Positions 20,148 to 28,962 of a stretch of DNA of 64,000 nucleotides are shown piece by piece. How positions within the stretch are numbered: position 1 is the first letter of the stretch; every line of letters starts with the position of its first letter. Source of the DNA: Thalassospira profundimaris WP0211 (GTDB lineage Bacteria > Pseudomonadota > Alphaproteobacteria > Rhodospirillales > Thalassospiraceae); contig NZ_AMRN01000008.1 of NCBI RefSeq assembly GCF_000300275.1, positions 186,001-250,000 of the forward strand, given 5' to 3'. The notes under the pieces are model-generated. The model was not told the origin of the DNA. It saw only the letters and a list, made by a program, of their open reading frames with translations, and searched no databases. The position numbers and the translations under genes are program-made.

Positions 20148-20819
20148 ATGGATTTATTTTCGACTTTCTTTAACATTCCCGTCCTGATGCAAAGCCTGCC
20201 GCAGCTTATGAACGGCTTGCTTGTCACCATCGGGATCGGCGCAACCAGCATCATTGCCGGTCTGATCGGTGGCCTGTTTCTGGCCGTGCTGCGGCTCTAT
20301 GCCGGGCCGGTGGTGACCGGGCTCGTGCGGGCCTATATCGATGTGTTCCGCTCGATCCCGCTTCTGGTGTTGCTGATTATTGTCTATTACGCGCTGCCCT
20401 TTGTCGGCATCAGGCTTTCGCCCTTCTTCTCGGCCGTAACGGCCCTGACACTGGTGTCCGCGGCCTATACGGCGGAAATTTTCCGTGCCGGGATCGAAGC
20501 CATCCCCAAGGGCCAGTTTGAAGCATCCGCAGCCCTCGGTCTGTCCAACCGCTATATCATGACCGATGTCATCCTGCCGCAGGCCATCCGCATCGTCATT
20601 CCGCCGCTGACCAATAACTGCATCAATGTGCTGAAGGACACCGCCCTGGCATCGGTTGTCGCCATGCCCGACCTGCTCAAACAGGCGACCCAGGCACAGG
20701 CCCTTTCCGCCAACCCGACGCCGCTGATTGGTGCTGCCGTGATCTATCTGATCCTGCTTCTGCCGATGGTGCGCTATGTCGCGCATCTTGAAAAACGTTT
20801 TAGCCGCGGGAGAAGCTGA
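20148..20819 (+). CDS. Polar amino-acid ABC transporter permease (HisMQ family)
   Basis: A 223-residue permease with five predicted membrane segments. The EAA loop reads [41 protein letters not shown] (conserved G and P positions present). It forms the membrane channel, probably as a homodimer, because no second permease gene is present. Its stop codon overlaps the start of the ATPase gene by one base. Confidence 0.9.
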   Translation: MDLFSTFFNIPVLMQSLPQLMNGLLVTIGIGATSIIAGLIGGLFLAVLRLYAGPVVTGLVRAYIDVFRSIPLLVLLIIVYYALPFVGIRLSPFFSAVTALTLVSAAYTAEIFRAGIEAIPKGQFEASAALGLSNRYIMTDVILPQAIRIVIPPLTNNCINVLKDTALASVVAMPDLLKQATQAQALSANPTPLIGAAVIYLILLLPMVRYVAHLEKRFSRGRS

Positions 20820-21559
20820 TGAAAGCGCCACTGATCAAAATTTCCAACCTGCGCAAGACCTATGGCCAGTTCGTGGCCCTGCACGGCATCGATCTTGAAA
20901 TCGCCCAAGGCGAAGTGCTGTGCGTTGTCGGCCCGTCGGGCTCTGGCAAATCGACGCTCATCCGCTGCATCAACCATCTCGAACCGTTCGAGGCTGGCAG
21001 CGAAATCACCGTTGATGGCATTCCGGTGCGCCCGGGGCCTGACCTTGATCAGGTCCGGGCCGAAGTCGGCATGGTGTTTCAGTCGTTTAACCTGTTCCCG
21101 CACATGACCGTGCTGCGCAATGTCATGCTGGCCCCGATCCGGGTCCGCAAAATGTCCGAGGCCGATGCCGAAAAACGCGCGCGTGATCTGCTGGAACGTG
21201 TCGGCATTTCGGTTCAGGCCGACAAATACCCGGCCCAGCTTTCAGGCGGGCAGCAACAGCGTGTGGCGATTGCCCGTGCCCTTGCCATGGAACCGCGTGT
21301 GCTTCTGTTTGATGAACCGACATCTGCCCTTGATCCCGAAATGGTCGGTGAGGTTCTGGACGTCATGAAAAAGCTCGCCGGGACCGGCGTTACCATGGTC
21401 GTGGTCACCCATGAAATGGGCTTTGCCCGTCAGGTTGCGGACCGTGTCCTGTTCATGGATGGCGGCGCGATTATCGAGGCCGGAACGCCCAGCGAAATTT
21501 TCGATGCGCCGAAAGAAGAACGCACAAGGAACTTCCTCCACGCCGTTCTCGATCATTAA
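20819..21559 (+). CDS. Polar amino-acid ABC transporter ATP-binding protein (GlnQ/HisP type)
   Basis: A 246-residue ATPase. It has Walker [11 protein letters not shown]-loop [17 protein letters not shown], signature LSGGQQQR, Walker [14 protein letters not shown], and the switch histidine in [11 protein letters not shown]. It energises uptake by the preceding permease. Translationally coupled to the permease gene. Confidence 0.93.
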   Translation: MKAPLIKISNLRKTYGQFVALHGIDLEIAQGEVLCVVGPSGSGKSTLIRCINHLEPFEAGSEITVDGIPVRPGPDLDQVRAEVGMVFQSFNLFPHMTVLRNVMLAPIRVRKMSEADAEKRARDLLERVGISVQADKYPAQLSGGQQQRVAIARALAMEPRVLLFDEPTSALDPEMVGEVLDVMKKLAGTGVTMVVVTHEMGFARQVADRVLFMDGGAIIEAGTPSEIFDAPKEERTRNFLHAVLDH

Positions 21560-21592
21560 AATAAAAGACAAATCAACCGGAGGATGCCTTCA

Positions 21593-22855
21593 ATGGCAGA
21601 TCAACGTACCCTTGATATGGACTATGTCCACAGCCAGTTTCCCGCCCTCGCCAATGGCTGGACCTTTTTTGACAATGCCGGCGGATCGCAAATCCTGTCC
21701 AAGGCACTGGACCGCATCAATGCCTTTCTGATCGAGCGCAATGTGCAGATCGGCGGCTCCTACGAAGTCTCGCAAAAGGCCGCCGAAGCCCTTCTGGATG
21801 CACGAAAATCCGCCGCCCAGCTGGTCAACGCCAACCGCCCCGAAGAAATCATTTTCGGCGCCTCGACCACGGTATTGCTGCAAAATCTCGCACGCGCCAT
21901 GCGCAGCCAGTTCAAACCGGGTGACGAGATTGTCGTTACCATCGGCGATCATGAAAGCAATATCGGCCCTTGGGTCGCACTTGAGGAATTCGGGGTTAAT
22001 CTGCGCTTCTGGGAACCCGATGTCAAAACCGGCCGTCTCAGCCTTGATGGCCTCAAGGCCGCAATGAGCGACCGCACTAAACTGGTCTGCGTCACGCATG
22101 TGTCCAACATCATTGGCGAAATCAATCCGATCCGCGAATTTGCCGATTACGCCCATAAAAACGGTGCGAAAATCTGTATCGATGCCGTGGCCTATGCCCC
22201 GCACCGAGCAGTCGACGTACAGGCCTTTGACGCCGACTATTATGTCTTTAGCCTCTATAAAACATACGGCCCGCACGGGGCCATGATGTATGGCAAGTAT
22301 GACCTGCTGCTCGAGCTTGATACGCTCTACCACTACTTCTACGGCAAGGACAAAGTCCCCGGAAAGCTCGAGGCCGGCAACCCCAGCTATGAAATGGCCT
22401 ATTCGGTCTGCGGCATTGTCGATTACCTGACGGAGTTGGGTGGGCGGGCCATGGGAGACAAGTCCGGGACGGGCACCGTGCGCGATAAAATCGTCGCCGC
22501 CTATGACGCCATTGCGGCACAGGAAAACGCCCTGACTGAACGTCTTCTGACCTATCTGCGGGGGCGCAATGATTGCGTGATTGTCGGGCAGGATGACAAC
22601 CGCGAAGGCACCCGCATCCCGACCATTGCGTTCCGCTTTGATGGCCGCAATGCAGAGGACGTCTGCAAGATCATTGACCGTGAAAAGATCGCCATTCGCT
22701 TTGGTGATTTCCATTCACGCCGACTGGTCGAATATATGGGCCTGTCTGATAATGCTGGCGTTTTGCGTGTGTCGATGGTGCACTACAACACGATTGAACA
22801 GGTAGACCGTCTGACGGCGGCGTTTGACCGCCTGCTTGACGCGACCGATCAATAA
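21593..22855 (+). CDS. Aminotransferase class V / cysteine desulfurase-like protein
   Basis: A 420-residue PLP enzyme of the cysteine-desulfurase-like (VC1184-type) branch of class V aminotransferases. It shows FFDNAGGSQI at the start, FGASTTVLLQNLAR, HESNIGPWV, ICIDAVAYAPHRAVDVQAF and the PLP lysine in VFSLYKTYGPHG. Its true reaction is not known; many members are not desulfurases but act as lyases or transaminases on small amino compounds. The ATG at 21593 was chosen since GGAGG at 21579-21583 is 9 bp upstream; the ATG at 21584 abuts the ribosome site. Linked to transport and hydantoin-type hydrolysis by operon position. Confidence 0.78.
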   Translation: MADQRTLDMDYVHSQFPALANGWTFFDNAGGSQILSKALDRINAFLIERNVQIGGSYEVSQKAAEALLDARKSAAQLVNANRPEEIIFGASTTVLLQNLARAMRSQFKPGDEIVVTIGDHESNIGPWVALEEFGVNLRFWEPDVKTGRLSLDGLKAAMSDRTKLVCVTHVSNIIGEINPIREFADYAHKNGAKICIDAVAYAPHRAVDVQAFDADYYVFSLYKTYGPHGAMMYGKYDLLLELDTLYHYFYGKDKVPGKLEAGNPSYEMAYSVCGIVDYLTELGGRAMGDKSGTGTVRDKIVAAYDAIAAQENALTERLLTYLRGRNDCVIVGQDDNREGTRIPTIAFRFDGRNAEDVCKIIDREKIAIRFGDFHSRRLVEYMGLSDNAGVLRVSMVHYNTIEQVDRLTAAFDRLLDATDQ

Positions 22856-22871
22856 GGGGGCAGGCCACATC

Positions 22872-24287
22872 ATGCAGTTTGACCGCATCATCAAAAACGG
22901 CACCATCGTCACCGCCAGCGACACCTATATTGCCGATCTTGGCATCAAGGATGGCAAGATTGCCGCCATCGCCGATGCCCTGACCGGCGCGGACGACATC
23001 GTTGATGCCACCGGGCTTTATGTCATGCCCGGCGGGATCGACAGCCACGTGCATATTGATCAGCCATCTGGCGATGGCATCGTCATGGCCGATGATTTCG
23101 AAAGCGGCACCCGATCAGCGGCCATCGGCGGCAATACCTCGATACTCGCATTCTGCATGCAGGAAAAGGGCGACAGCCTGCGTCATTCGCTCGATGTCTA
23201 TCACGCCAAGGCGGATGGCAATTGCCATATTGATGTGGCCTTCCACCTGATCGTCACCGATCCGACACCCTCGGTTCTGGGGCAGGAACTCCCGGCCCTG
23301 GTCGAGGACGGCTATACCTCGTTCAAGGTTTTCATGACCTATGAAAACCTGCGTCTGCGCGATGATGAAATCCTCGATACCCTTGATGCCGCGCGCAATA
23401 CCGGCGCACTCGTTCTGGTCCATTGCGAGAACGAGGACGCCATTCGCTTCCTGATCGGCCAGCACGAGGCCGCCGGCGAATTCTCCGCCAAATCCCACGC
23501 CACGACGCGCCCGATTGCCGCAGAGCGCGAAGCCACCCATCGCGCGCTGTCACTGGCCGAAATCGTCGATACCCCGATTGTGATTGTCCATGTGTCTAAC
23601 CAGCAGGCGATGGAAGAAATCGAACGCGCCCGGGTACGCGGCTCCAAGGTCGTTGGCGAAACCTGCCCGCAATATCTGATGCTGACCGCTGATGACCTTG
23701 ATCAGGATGAACTCGAAGGGGCGAAATTCGTCTGCTCCCCGCCGCCGCGTGACAAGGAAAGCCAGGACGCCTGTTGGGATGGACTGGAACGCGGTGTGTT
23801 TGACCTGTTCTCGTCCGATCATTGCCCGTTCCGCTTCAACGACCCGGAAGGCAAGCTGAATGAAAAGGGCAAGAAAAGCTTCCGCTGGATCCCAAATGGC
23901 ATCCCCGGTGTAGCGACGCGTTTGCCGATCCTGTTTTCCGAAGGCGTGCAAAAGGGCCGCATCGACCTCAACCGCTTTGTCGCACTCACCGCCACCAATC
24001 ACGCCAAACTTTACGGCATGTACCCGCAAAAGGGCACGATTGCGATTGGCTCGGACGCCGACCTGGCCCTTTGGGACCCCAATAAAAACGTCACCATCAC
24101 CAACGACATCCTGCAACAGGGCTGCGACTACAGCCCCTATGAAGGCCTCGAGGTCAAAGGCTGGCCCGTCCACACCATCGTGCGCGGTAAAACCGTGGTC
24201 AAGGACGGCAAAGTCACCGGTCAAAAGGGCGACGGCAAATACCTGCCACGGCAGAAATCGAATTTGGTGACGTCCAAGCCGGTCTGA
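22872..24287 (+). CDS. hydA: Dihydropyrimidinase / D-hydantoinase
   Basis: A 471-residue cyclic amidohydrolase of the dihydropyrimidinase type. The zinc motif is HVHIDQP (usual HTHL/M-P variant), the carboxylated lysine lies in YTSFKVFMTY, with LVHCENEDAI, VHVSNQQAMEEI, TCPQYL, and SSDHCPF later. It opens cyclic amide rings such as dihydrouracil or 5-substituted hydantoins. It closes the operon that begins with a polar amino-acid-type binding protein. No beta-ureidopropionase or carbamoylase gene follows. The ATG at 22872 fits the conserved start and has AAGGGGG upstream. Confidence 0.87.
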   Translation: MQFDRIIKNGTIVTASDTYIADLGIKDGKIAAIADALTGADDIVDATGLYVMPGGIDSHVHIDQPSGDGIVMADDFESGTRSAAIGGNTSILAFCMQEKGDSLRHSLDVYHAKADGNCHIDVAFHLIVTDPTPSVLGQELPALVEDGYTSFKVFMTYENLRLRDDEILDTLDAARNTGALVLVHCENEDAIRFLIGQHEAAGEFSAKSHATTRPIAAEREATHRALSLAEIVDTPIVIVHVSNQQAMEEIERARVRGSKVVGETCPQYLMLTADDLDQDELEGAKFVCSPPPRDKESQDACWDGLERGVFDLFSSDHCPFRFNDPEGKLNEKGKKSFRWIPNGIPGVATRLPILFSEGVQKGRIDLNRFVALTATNHAKLYGMYPQKGTIAIGSDADLALWDPNKNVTITNDILQQGCDYSPYEGLEVKGWPVHTIVRGKTVVKDGKVTGQKGDGKYLPRQKSNLVTSKPV

Positions 24288-24320
24288 TCAGACCGGCGCA
24301 AACGTCCACCACCCCACAGC

Positions 24321-24366
24321 GTCATTCCCGCGCAGAGCCTGTGCCCGCGAAAGCGGGTACGGGAAT
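24321..24366. repeat. Short palindromic intergenic repeat
   Basis: A nested palindrome after hydA: gtcattcccg opens it and tacgggaat closes it, with inner hairpin cccgc-gaaa-gcggg at 24344-24357. A related degenerate motif (ttcccgcctgcacggcaatgac) occurs at 44781-44802. It resembles the REP-like palindromes scattered in alphaproteobacterial intergenic DNA. Confidence 0.55.
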
Positions 24367-24495
24367 CGCGAGATGCAACTTTAAAAAAACAAAAGTCGCG
24401 CAGGTTGCGGGTGCTGCTGTTTAGTTTTCCCGCTGGGAAAAACTGCAAATTTGCCTTCGGTGTATTGATGCAGCTAAGGGGGGCTTGGACGTATT

Positions 24496-27400
24496 TTATG
24501 TGGGTTTCGATAGTTCTTTATAAGCCATTTCCACAGGTTCTTTGGGGAGGAAGTGTCCCGGAATCCAGTGTAGCGCAATGAATTCAGCAAAAGAACTTGC
24601 TGTCATGTGGATTACTGCAGCTATAACTATAGGCCAGTTGGTTTCATAGCCTTTTATTAAGTTTTCAAGTAAGAGACTGACGGCTTTTTTCTCTTTGTAA
24701 TTTGGAACTGAGAAGTCGTTCCACAAAAGATTGACGAACTCGATCACTACATTTAGGTGACTTCTCAGGTCCGTGTTCCGACCCCCAATATTCCTCGCCA
24801 GCACCCTGAAACTCTCAAAGTCGTCATTGGTCGAGTTGTTAAAAACAGTGAAATAATCAATTGCGGTTGAAGACAGGAAGCGATGGTTGTGCTTTGCTAG
24901 CTGAACGATAAGTTCTGCGTAGCGGTCTTGGTTAATTATCTTCTGCGCTTTTGCGCACATGAAAATTGCTTGTATCCAAGTGGTCGCTAAGTTTTGGTAA
25001 GCGCTCTGCGCAATCGACCTTAATCCCAAATCTTCTGATATCAGAACAGACTGTGTTTCAATGGCAAGGTTAATTGCGTCGGCTGAGGTGCTCTCACCGT
25101 TTTCAAGTAACCAAGAGATTTCCTGTGGTGGATGGTCGGGGGAAAAAACTGACCTTAGGTGACATTCTTCGGAGATATGGTTAGCCATATTCTCTATTGT
25201 CAGTCGATCGTTCTGTCTGTCTTCCGTTGAGTATTCAGTTTTAAAGAACTCGCCATCTTTCCACGTAATGTGCATTGATTTCAGAGGTGACATTCTAGGT
25301 TCATTTAACAGCCCATAGATTTCATCCATGCTGCTATTTGAAAGGTAAATTTTGTTAAACATTTGATCTAAAATATCAAAAGAATCTAGTTCTTCGAAAA
25401 TCCATGCAGAATAAGCATCAAGAACTGCGCTTTTGTGCGTAAGTATGCTGTCGAGGGCTGTTTTTCTTTCAGCGTGAGTCCCCAAGCATGCTCTAACCGT
25501 TTTTCCTCTCGATTTTATTAGAGACGGCACTTCTATTGTGCTTAGTCCCAGAAGTTTTGACATAACGGTGAGAGGGACTGCCTTCTCAGAATGAAGGTCT
25601 ATTACTTCTTCTTGACGCTGTGATGTTTCACGAATGTTGTCCAAAATCGGAGTAATATCATCTCCTTCAGTTTCAAGAAGATGAATGCCTTCGTGGTTTG
25701 GAAAACGTACCTCATACGTTCTCAGCGTATCATTATAGGCATGCACATATTTGTGTTGAACATCAGTAACTGTCCATTCCGTGTTTGTGCCGGTTCCAAC
25801 ACTAAAGGTGACAGTTTCACCGGCTGACAAGCCGCTTAAATTGATTGCAAGGTCGTCCTTTTGCGAAATTGTGTCATTACCTTGAAGGTCTGGATTGTCT
25901 TCTATGGTGCGCTCGATAACTCTCCCACGACCATTGTCTATTCTAAACCAAGCGTCTGGGCCAATTTTGCTAACAACGGGAAGTGGTTCGCGACAAACTA
26001 GGGGAGACAGCAAGCCTGCATATTTTAGGGCTACCTCTGCATTTGTGGGATTGAGCCTGAGGAGCATATACCCCATTTCCAAAGCCCGCTCAGTAAAGCC
26101 GTGATGCATTAGGTATTGAGCAAAAACGGACTTTTGAACAGGAGACCCGGCAACGTCATCAGGAATACTTTCGACCAACTCTCGGCCTTCGCTGTTCCTG
26201 CTGTCTCGCTTCAATATGTGTAAGAGAGGGAGGTAATTGTTCAAGGTTGGAGACGCATGAATTACTTCTCGGAAGATGCTTTCAGCCGTCGCGAGATCGC
26301 GGTTGTTATAGAGCATAAGGCCTTTGCATTCTTTAAAGTATGGGAGTTCTCTGATTTCCTCAGGAAGCGCCGTAAAGAATTTTTGAGCTGCTTGTGTGAT
26401 GGGAAGCTCAACGGCGAATGAAAAGGCTAATAACCGCAGTTCCCTGCTGTCCATTTCAGTGCTAATACGTCCGTTTAATAGCAAGATGACTTTTTTATAA
26501 TCTTTGCGTTGGAACGCATAACTAGCAGTCATGGATATTGCAGGTAGCTGATTGTCATTTTTGCATATGCCTAATGCACTTTCGTATGCTCGTTTTTCTT
26601 GGCTTTCGTATCCTAGCTTCGACGCTATTTGTGCTATCGTAATTAATGCTCGAGCATCATCATTGAATTGATCTAATATCTTTTCATAAGCTTCGATACT
26701 TCTTTTTTTGGCGCTCAGCAGCTGGAATTTACCGACCGCTAGTAGTGCTTCAGTGAGCCGATTATCTATCTCGGGAATATTCGACTTCTGTAGCTCGGCA
26801 AAACCTATCAAGCCCTTCCAATCATCTGTCTCAGCATAAAAGCGAATAAGAGAGCTTGCTAACTCGTCAATCTTCTCGGCTTTTGGAAGTAACTCGGACA
26901 TAAGGGCTTTGTCATGCTCGTCGAGAGCTACAGCGACAGCCCTCATTATTAAGTCCTTCTCGTCTCCAAATCTTTCCAAACCTTGTTTCACAACTACCAG
27001 AGAGGCCTCAGTTTGCCCCAGTACATGCAGTGTGAGTGAGGTGTTAAAACACAAAGAGATAGCTGTTCGATCACCAACAACTTCTGTTTTGTTAAATTCG
27101 TCCCACATTTCTTTGAGGGTCTTTGCTGCCTTCCTCATAGCAGCTAGTGAGGAAGGAGGCGGAGCTTGGTAGTACTTGAAGTCTTCACTGGTGACAACTT
27201 GGTCGCAGACGGATTCCGCATACATCCGCTGAACAAATTGATTGTTTGGGAAGTCTGATGCTAGCTTCTCTATGTATTGATGCGCCTCCGGTTTATCCGT
27301 CTGTGCCCGCAGGTAGATTCCGTATGAAATGCGTACTTCCTCAGACTCCAGTAGTTCGTTTGGGACGTTCTCAAACGGGTCTCTATCAGAGTTTACGAAT

Positions 27401-28359
27401 AAGTAGGTTTGAACTAGAAGGCTAGCCACCGTCGCATTTTCAGGGTCTTGTTTTAACGTATCGGAAGCAAAACCGGCAGCTTCATCCCATTTTTCTTGGT
27501 CAGCTAATAGTTTAAGCTTCACTATGACTGCGCGCGGGTCCGTGGGAGCTAGAGAGATTGCCTCCTCAATTAATTTTATACCTTCGTTTTTATCGCCCAA
27601 ACTAATAGTGCAGTAGCCGATATTGGCTTTGATTCTGAATAAGATTCGGGCGCTGGCGGAACTTTTAACCCTGTCCCACATTTCGCGGAACAGTTCTATT
27701 GCGACTGAGAGTTTGCCATCGGCCATGAACTTTTTGTGTCGCTCAATCTCAGCATCATAATCGGAATCTGAAGGAGGTGATGGCGGCGAGTTTACCTGAA
27801 GGTTTGCCATCAACTGGTCGAAACCCTCTTTTATCTCAAGTGAGACTTCAAGATTTTGAGATGCGAGATCTACTGTTCTTTCCGCTTGCGGCGTATATGA
27901 CGGGTCGAAAGCTTTCATTGCTTTCGGGTATTCAGAAATCTTTTCTTCGAGTTGATCCCATCCCCAAACTATTATTGGCAGTTTTATGCCTTTTTTTGAC
28001 AAGGTGTCGCCCATAATCCTGGCGAATTTTTGCAAGTTTGCGTCAGTGGGGGCTGTTGTAAAAAGATGAAACTCTTTAAGTCTAGGTTGGAATGTGAGTG
28101 CTTTGTTTATCTCTATTTCTAATTCGGGAATTGTTACCTGTTTACCTAAGCTCTTGCATTTACATTGCACGCCAACATGGTGACTAGGGTCTCCGTTCCT
28201 TATACCAGTTATATCGACGCCAGACTGATTTTGTCCTCTGCGTCCGTGTAGCTGGACGTTTGGATCATCAAGCATACAACTTAGTAAAACGGCCGAAGCC
28301 CTTTCAAACGCCTGTTCATCTTTAGGTGGATGAATGCTCGTTGATGTCAGCGCTGTCAT
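24496..28359 (-). CDS. Large multidomain nuclease: Mrr-like PD-(D/E)XK, TPR array, GreAB-C-like, PIN (candidate defence gene)
   Basis: A 1287-residue protein. Residues about 12-150 look like an Mrr/restriction-type PD-(D/E)XK nuclease: GRRGQNQSGVDI with D49, then VGVQCKCK with Q65 and K67. Residues about 190-830 are helical with TPR-like repeats. Residues about 831-905 resemble a GreA/GreB C-terminal fold (SGLSAGETVTFSVG, EWTVTDVQHKYV). Residues about 978-1130 fit a PIN nuclease with acidic positions D981, D1012/E1013, D1094 and D1110. This order matches the computationally proposed TPR-GreAB-C-PIN conflict proteins; here it also has a restriction-like domain. The gene is AT-richer than its neighbours, stands alone, and lies between convergent core genes, which suggests horizontal transfer. 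Its function has not been shown, and no clear ribosome site precedes the ATG. Confidence 0.75.
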   Translation of the reverse strand: MTALTSTSIHPPKDEQAFERASAVLLSCMLDDPNVQLHGRRGQNQSGVDITGIRNGDPSHHVGVQCKCKSLGKQVTIPELEIEINKALTFQPRLKEFHLFTTAPTDANLQKFARIMGDTLSKKGIKLPIIVWGWDQLEEKISEYPKAMKAFDPSYTPQAERTVDLASQNLEVSLEIKEGFDQLMANLQVNSPPSPPSDSDYDAEIERHKKFMADGKLSVAIELFREMWDRVKSSASARILFRIKANIGYCTISLGDKNEGIKLIEEAISLAPTDPRAVIVKLKLLADQEKWDEAAGFASDTLKQDPENATVASLLVQTYLFVNSDRDPFENVPNELLESEEVRISYGIYLRAQTDKPEAHQYIEKLASDFPNNQFVQRMYAESVCDQVVTSEDFKYYQAPPPSSLAAMRKAAKTLKEMWDEFNKTEVVGDRTAISLCFNTSLTLHVLGQTEASLVVVKQGLERFGDEKDLIMRAVAVALDEHDKALMSELLPKAEKIDELASSLIRFYAETDDWKGLIGFAELQKSNIPEIDNRLTEALLAVGKFQLLSAKKRSIEAYEKILDQFNDDARALITIAQIASKLGYESQEKRAYESALGICKNDNQLPAISMTASYAFQRKDYKKVILLLNGRISTEMDSRELRLLAFSFAVELPITQAAQKFFTALPEEIRELPYFKECKGLMLYNNRDLATAESIFREVIHASPTLNNYLPLLHILKRDSRNSEGRELVESIPDDVAGSPVQKSVFAQYLMHHGFTERALEMGYMLLRLNPTNAEVALKYAGLLSPLVCREPLPVVSKIGPDAWFRIDNGRGRVIERTIEDNPDLQGNDTISQKDDLAINLSGLSAGETVTFSVGTGTNTEWTVTDVQHKYVHAYNDTLRTYEVRFPNHEGIHLLETEGDDITPILDNIRETSQRQEEVIDLHSEKAVPLTVMSKLLGLSTIEVPSLIKSRGKTVRACLGTHAERKTALDSILTHKSAVLDAYSAWIFEELDSFDILDQMFNKIYLSNSSMDEIYGLLNEPRMSPLKSMHITWKDGEFFKTEYSTEDRQNDRLTIENMANHISEECHLRSVFSPDHPPQEISWLLENGESTSADAINLAIETQSVLISEDLGLRSIAQSAYQNLATTWIQAIFMCAKAQKIINQDRYAELIVQLAKHNHRFLSSTAIDYFTVFNNSTNDDFESFRVLARNIGGRNTDLRSHLNVVIEFVNLLWNDFSVPNYKEKKAVSLLLENLIKGYETNWPIVIAAVIHMTASSFAEFIALHWIPGHFLPKEPVEMAYKELSKPT

Positions 28360-28361
28360 GC

Positions 28362-28400
28362 AAACTCATGTAAAAAATTATTTCTTAGTTTCATGAGTTT
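28362..28400. promoter_or_regulatory. Inverted repeat just upstream of the large nuclease gene
   Basis: Perfect 9-bp arms, aaactcatg (28362-28370) and catgagttt (28392-28400), lie directly before the start codon within AT-rich DNA. They could be an operator or a 5'-UTR hairpin controlling expression of a toxic protein. Confidence 0.45.
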
Positions 28401-28511
28401 ACTATGAATTATTACTTGAGACTAGATAAGCGGTTTCTCATGTGAATTTTAGAGGTCGTATTAGTAGTACTACCTCTAGGATTTGAGGGGGCAGGGGTAT
28501 CCCCAACCACT

Positions 28512-28600
28512 CCACCGGATGTCGCGGCTTTAGCCCTTCATAGAGATCCACCTGACAGCGACACGACTAGCCGGTCATCAGCATGTCTTGAGGACAATAG
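28512..28600 (-). pseudogene. Decayed 3'-end copy of the ydiJ-like dehydrogenase gene
   Basis: About 85 bp align without gaps, at roughly 84% identity by hand count, to the 3' end of the intact YdiJ-type gene (28991 onward). The translation reads PQDMLMTG-stop-SCRCQVDLYEG and then LKPRHPVEWLG, against PQNMLVTGYSCRCQVDRYEG and then VKPQHPVEYLA in the intact protein. An in-frame stop replaces a tyrosine, so it is a dead fragment. It lies between the Dabb gene and the large nuclease gene, so it marks a recombination scar on the island side. Confidence 0.8.
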
Positions 28601-28633
28601 GCAAGTAGATCTGTTGTTTTCTAAACTCAGCGA

Positions 28634-28954
28634 CTAAGCAGACGCGCCGACAACCAGATCAAACACCACCAACCCGGCGACACCACCCTCAAGCAGCCCA
28701 ACCAACTGCCCACCCAAGGCCTTGTGCTCTGGGTGTTCCAGATAGGCATCGCGTGCTGCCGCATCGTCAAAATCAATTGAAAATCCGTGCCGGAAACCTT
28801 GTTCAAGCCCCTCCGGGCTGACCGAAACGCCGCCATCAAAGCCGCGCATGCCGGGGATGAGCGGTTTCAGGTCTGCCAGCTTGGCAAACAGGCTGTCGAT
28901 TTCGGCCTTGGTGACCTCGGCCTTGAATTTGGTCAGAACAATGTGACGGATCAT
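28634..28954 (-). CDS. Dabb (stress-responsive alpha/beta-barrel) domain protein
   Basis: A 106-residue single-domain Dabb protein: MIRHIVLTKFKAEVTKAEID at the start, GFDGGVSVSPEGLEQGFRHGFSIDFDDAAARDAYLEHPEHKAL in the middle. The fold is a dimeric ferredoxin-like barrel. Functions in the family vary from unknown to small-molecule cyclase or decarboxylase. It follows the YdiJ-type gene by 8 bp in the same orientation, so the two are probably cotranscribed. Confidence 0.85.
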   Translation of the reverse strand: MIRHIVLTKFKAEVTKAEIDSLFAKLADLKPLIPGMRGFDGGVSVSPEGLEQGFRHGFSIDFDDAAARDAYLEHPEHKALGGQLVGLLEGGVAGLVVFDLVVGASA

Positions 28955-28962
28955 GGGGGTTC

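Noticed and set aside
21590-22714. 374-codon minus-strand ORF opposite the class V aminotransferase gene
   Set aside because: Antisense shadow; the plus-strand reading has full PLP-enzyme motifs.
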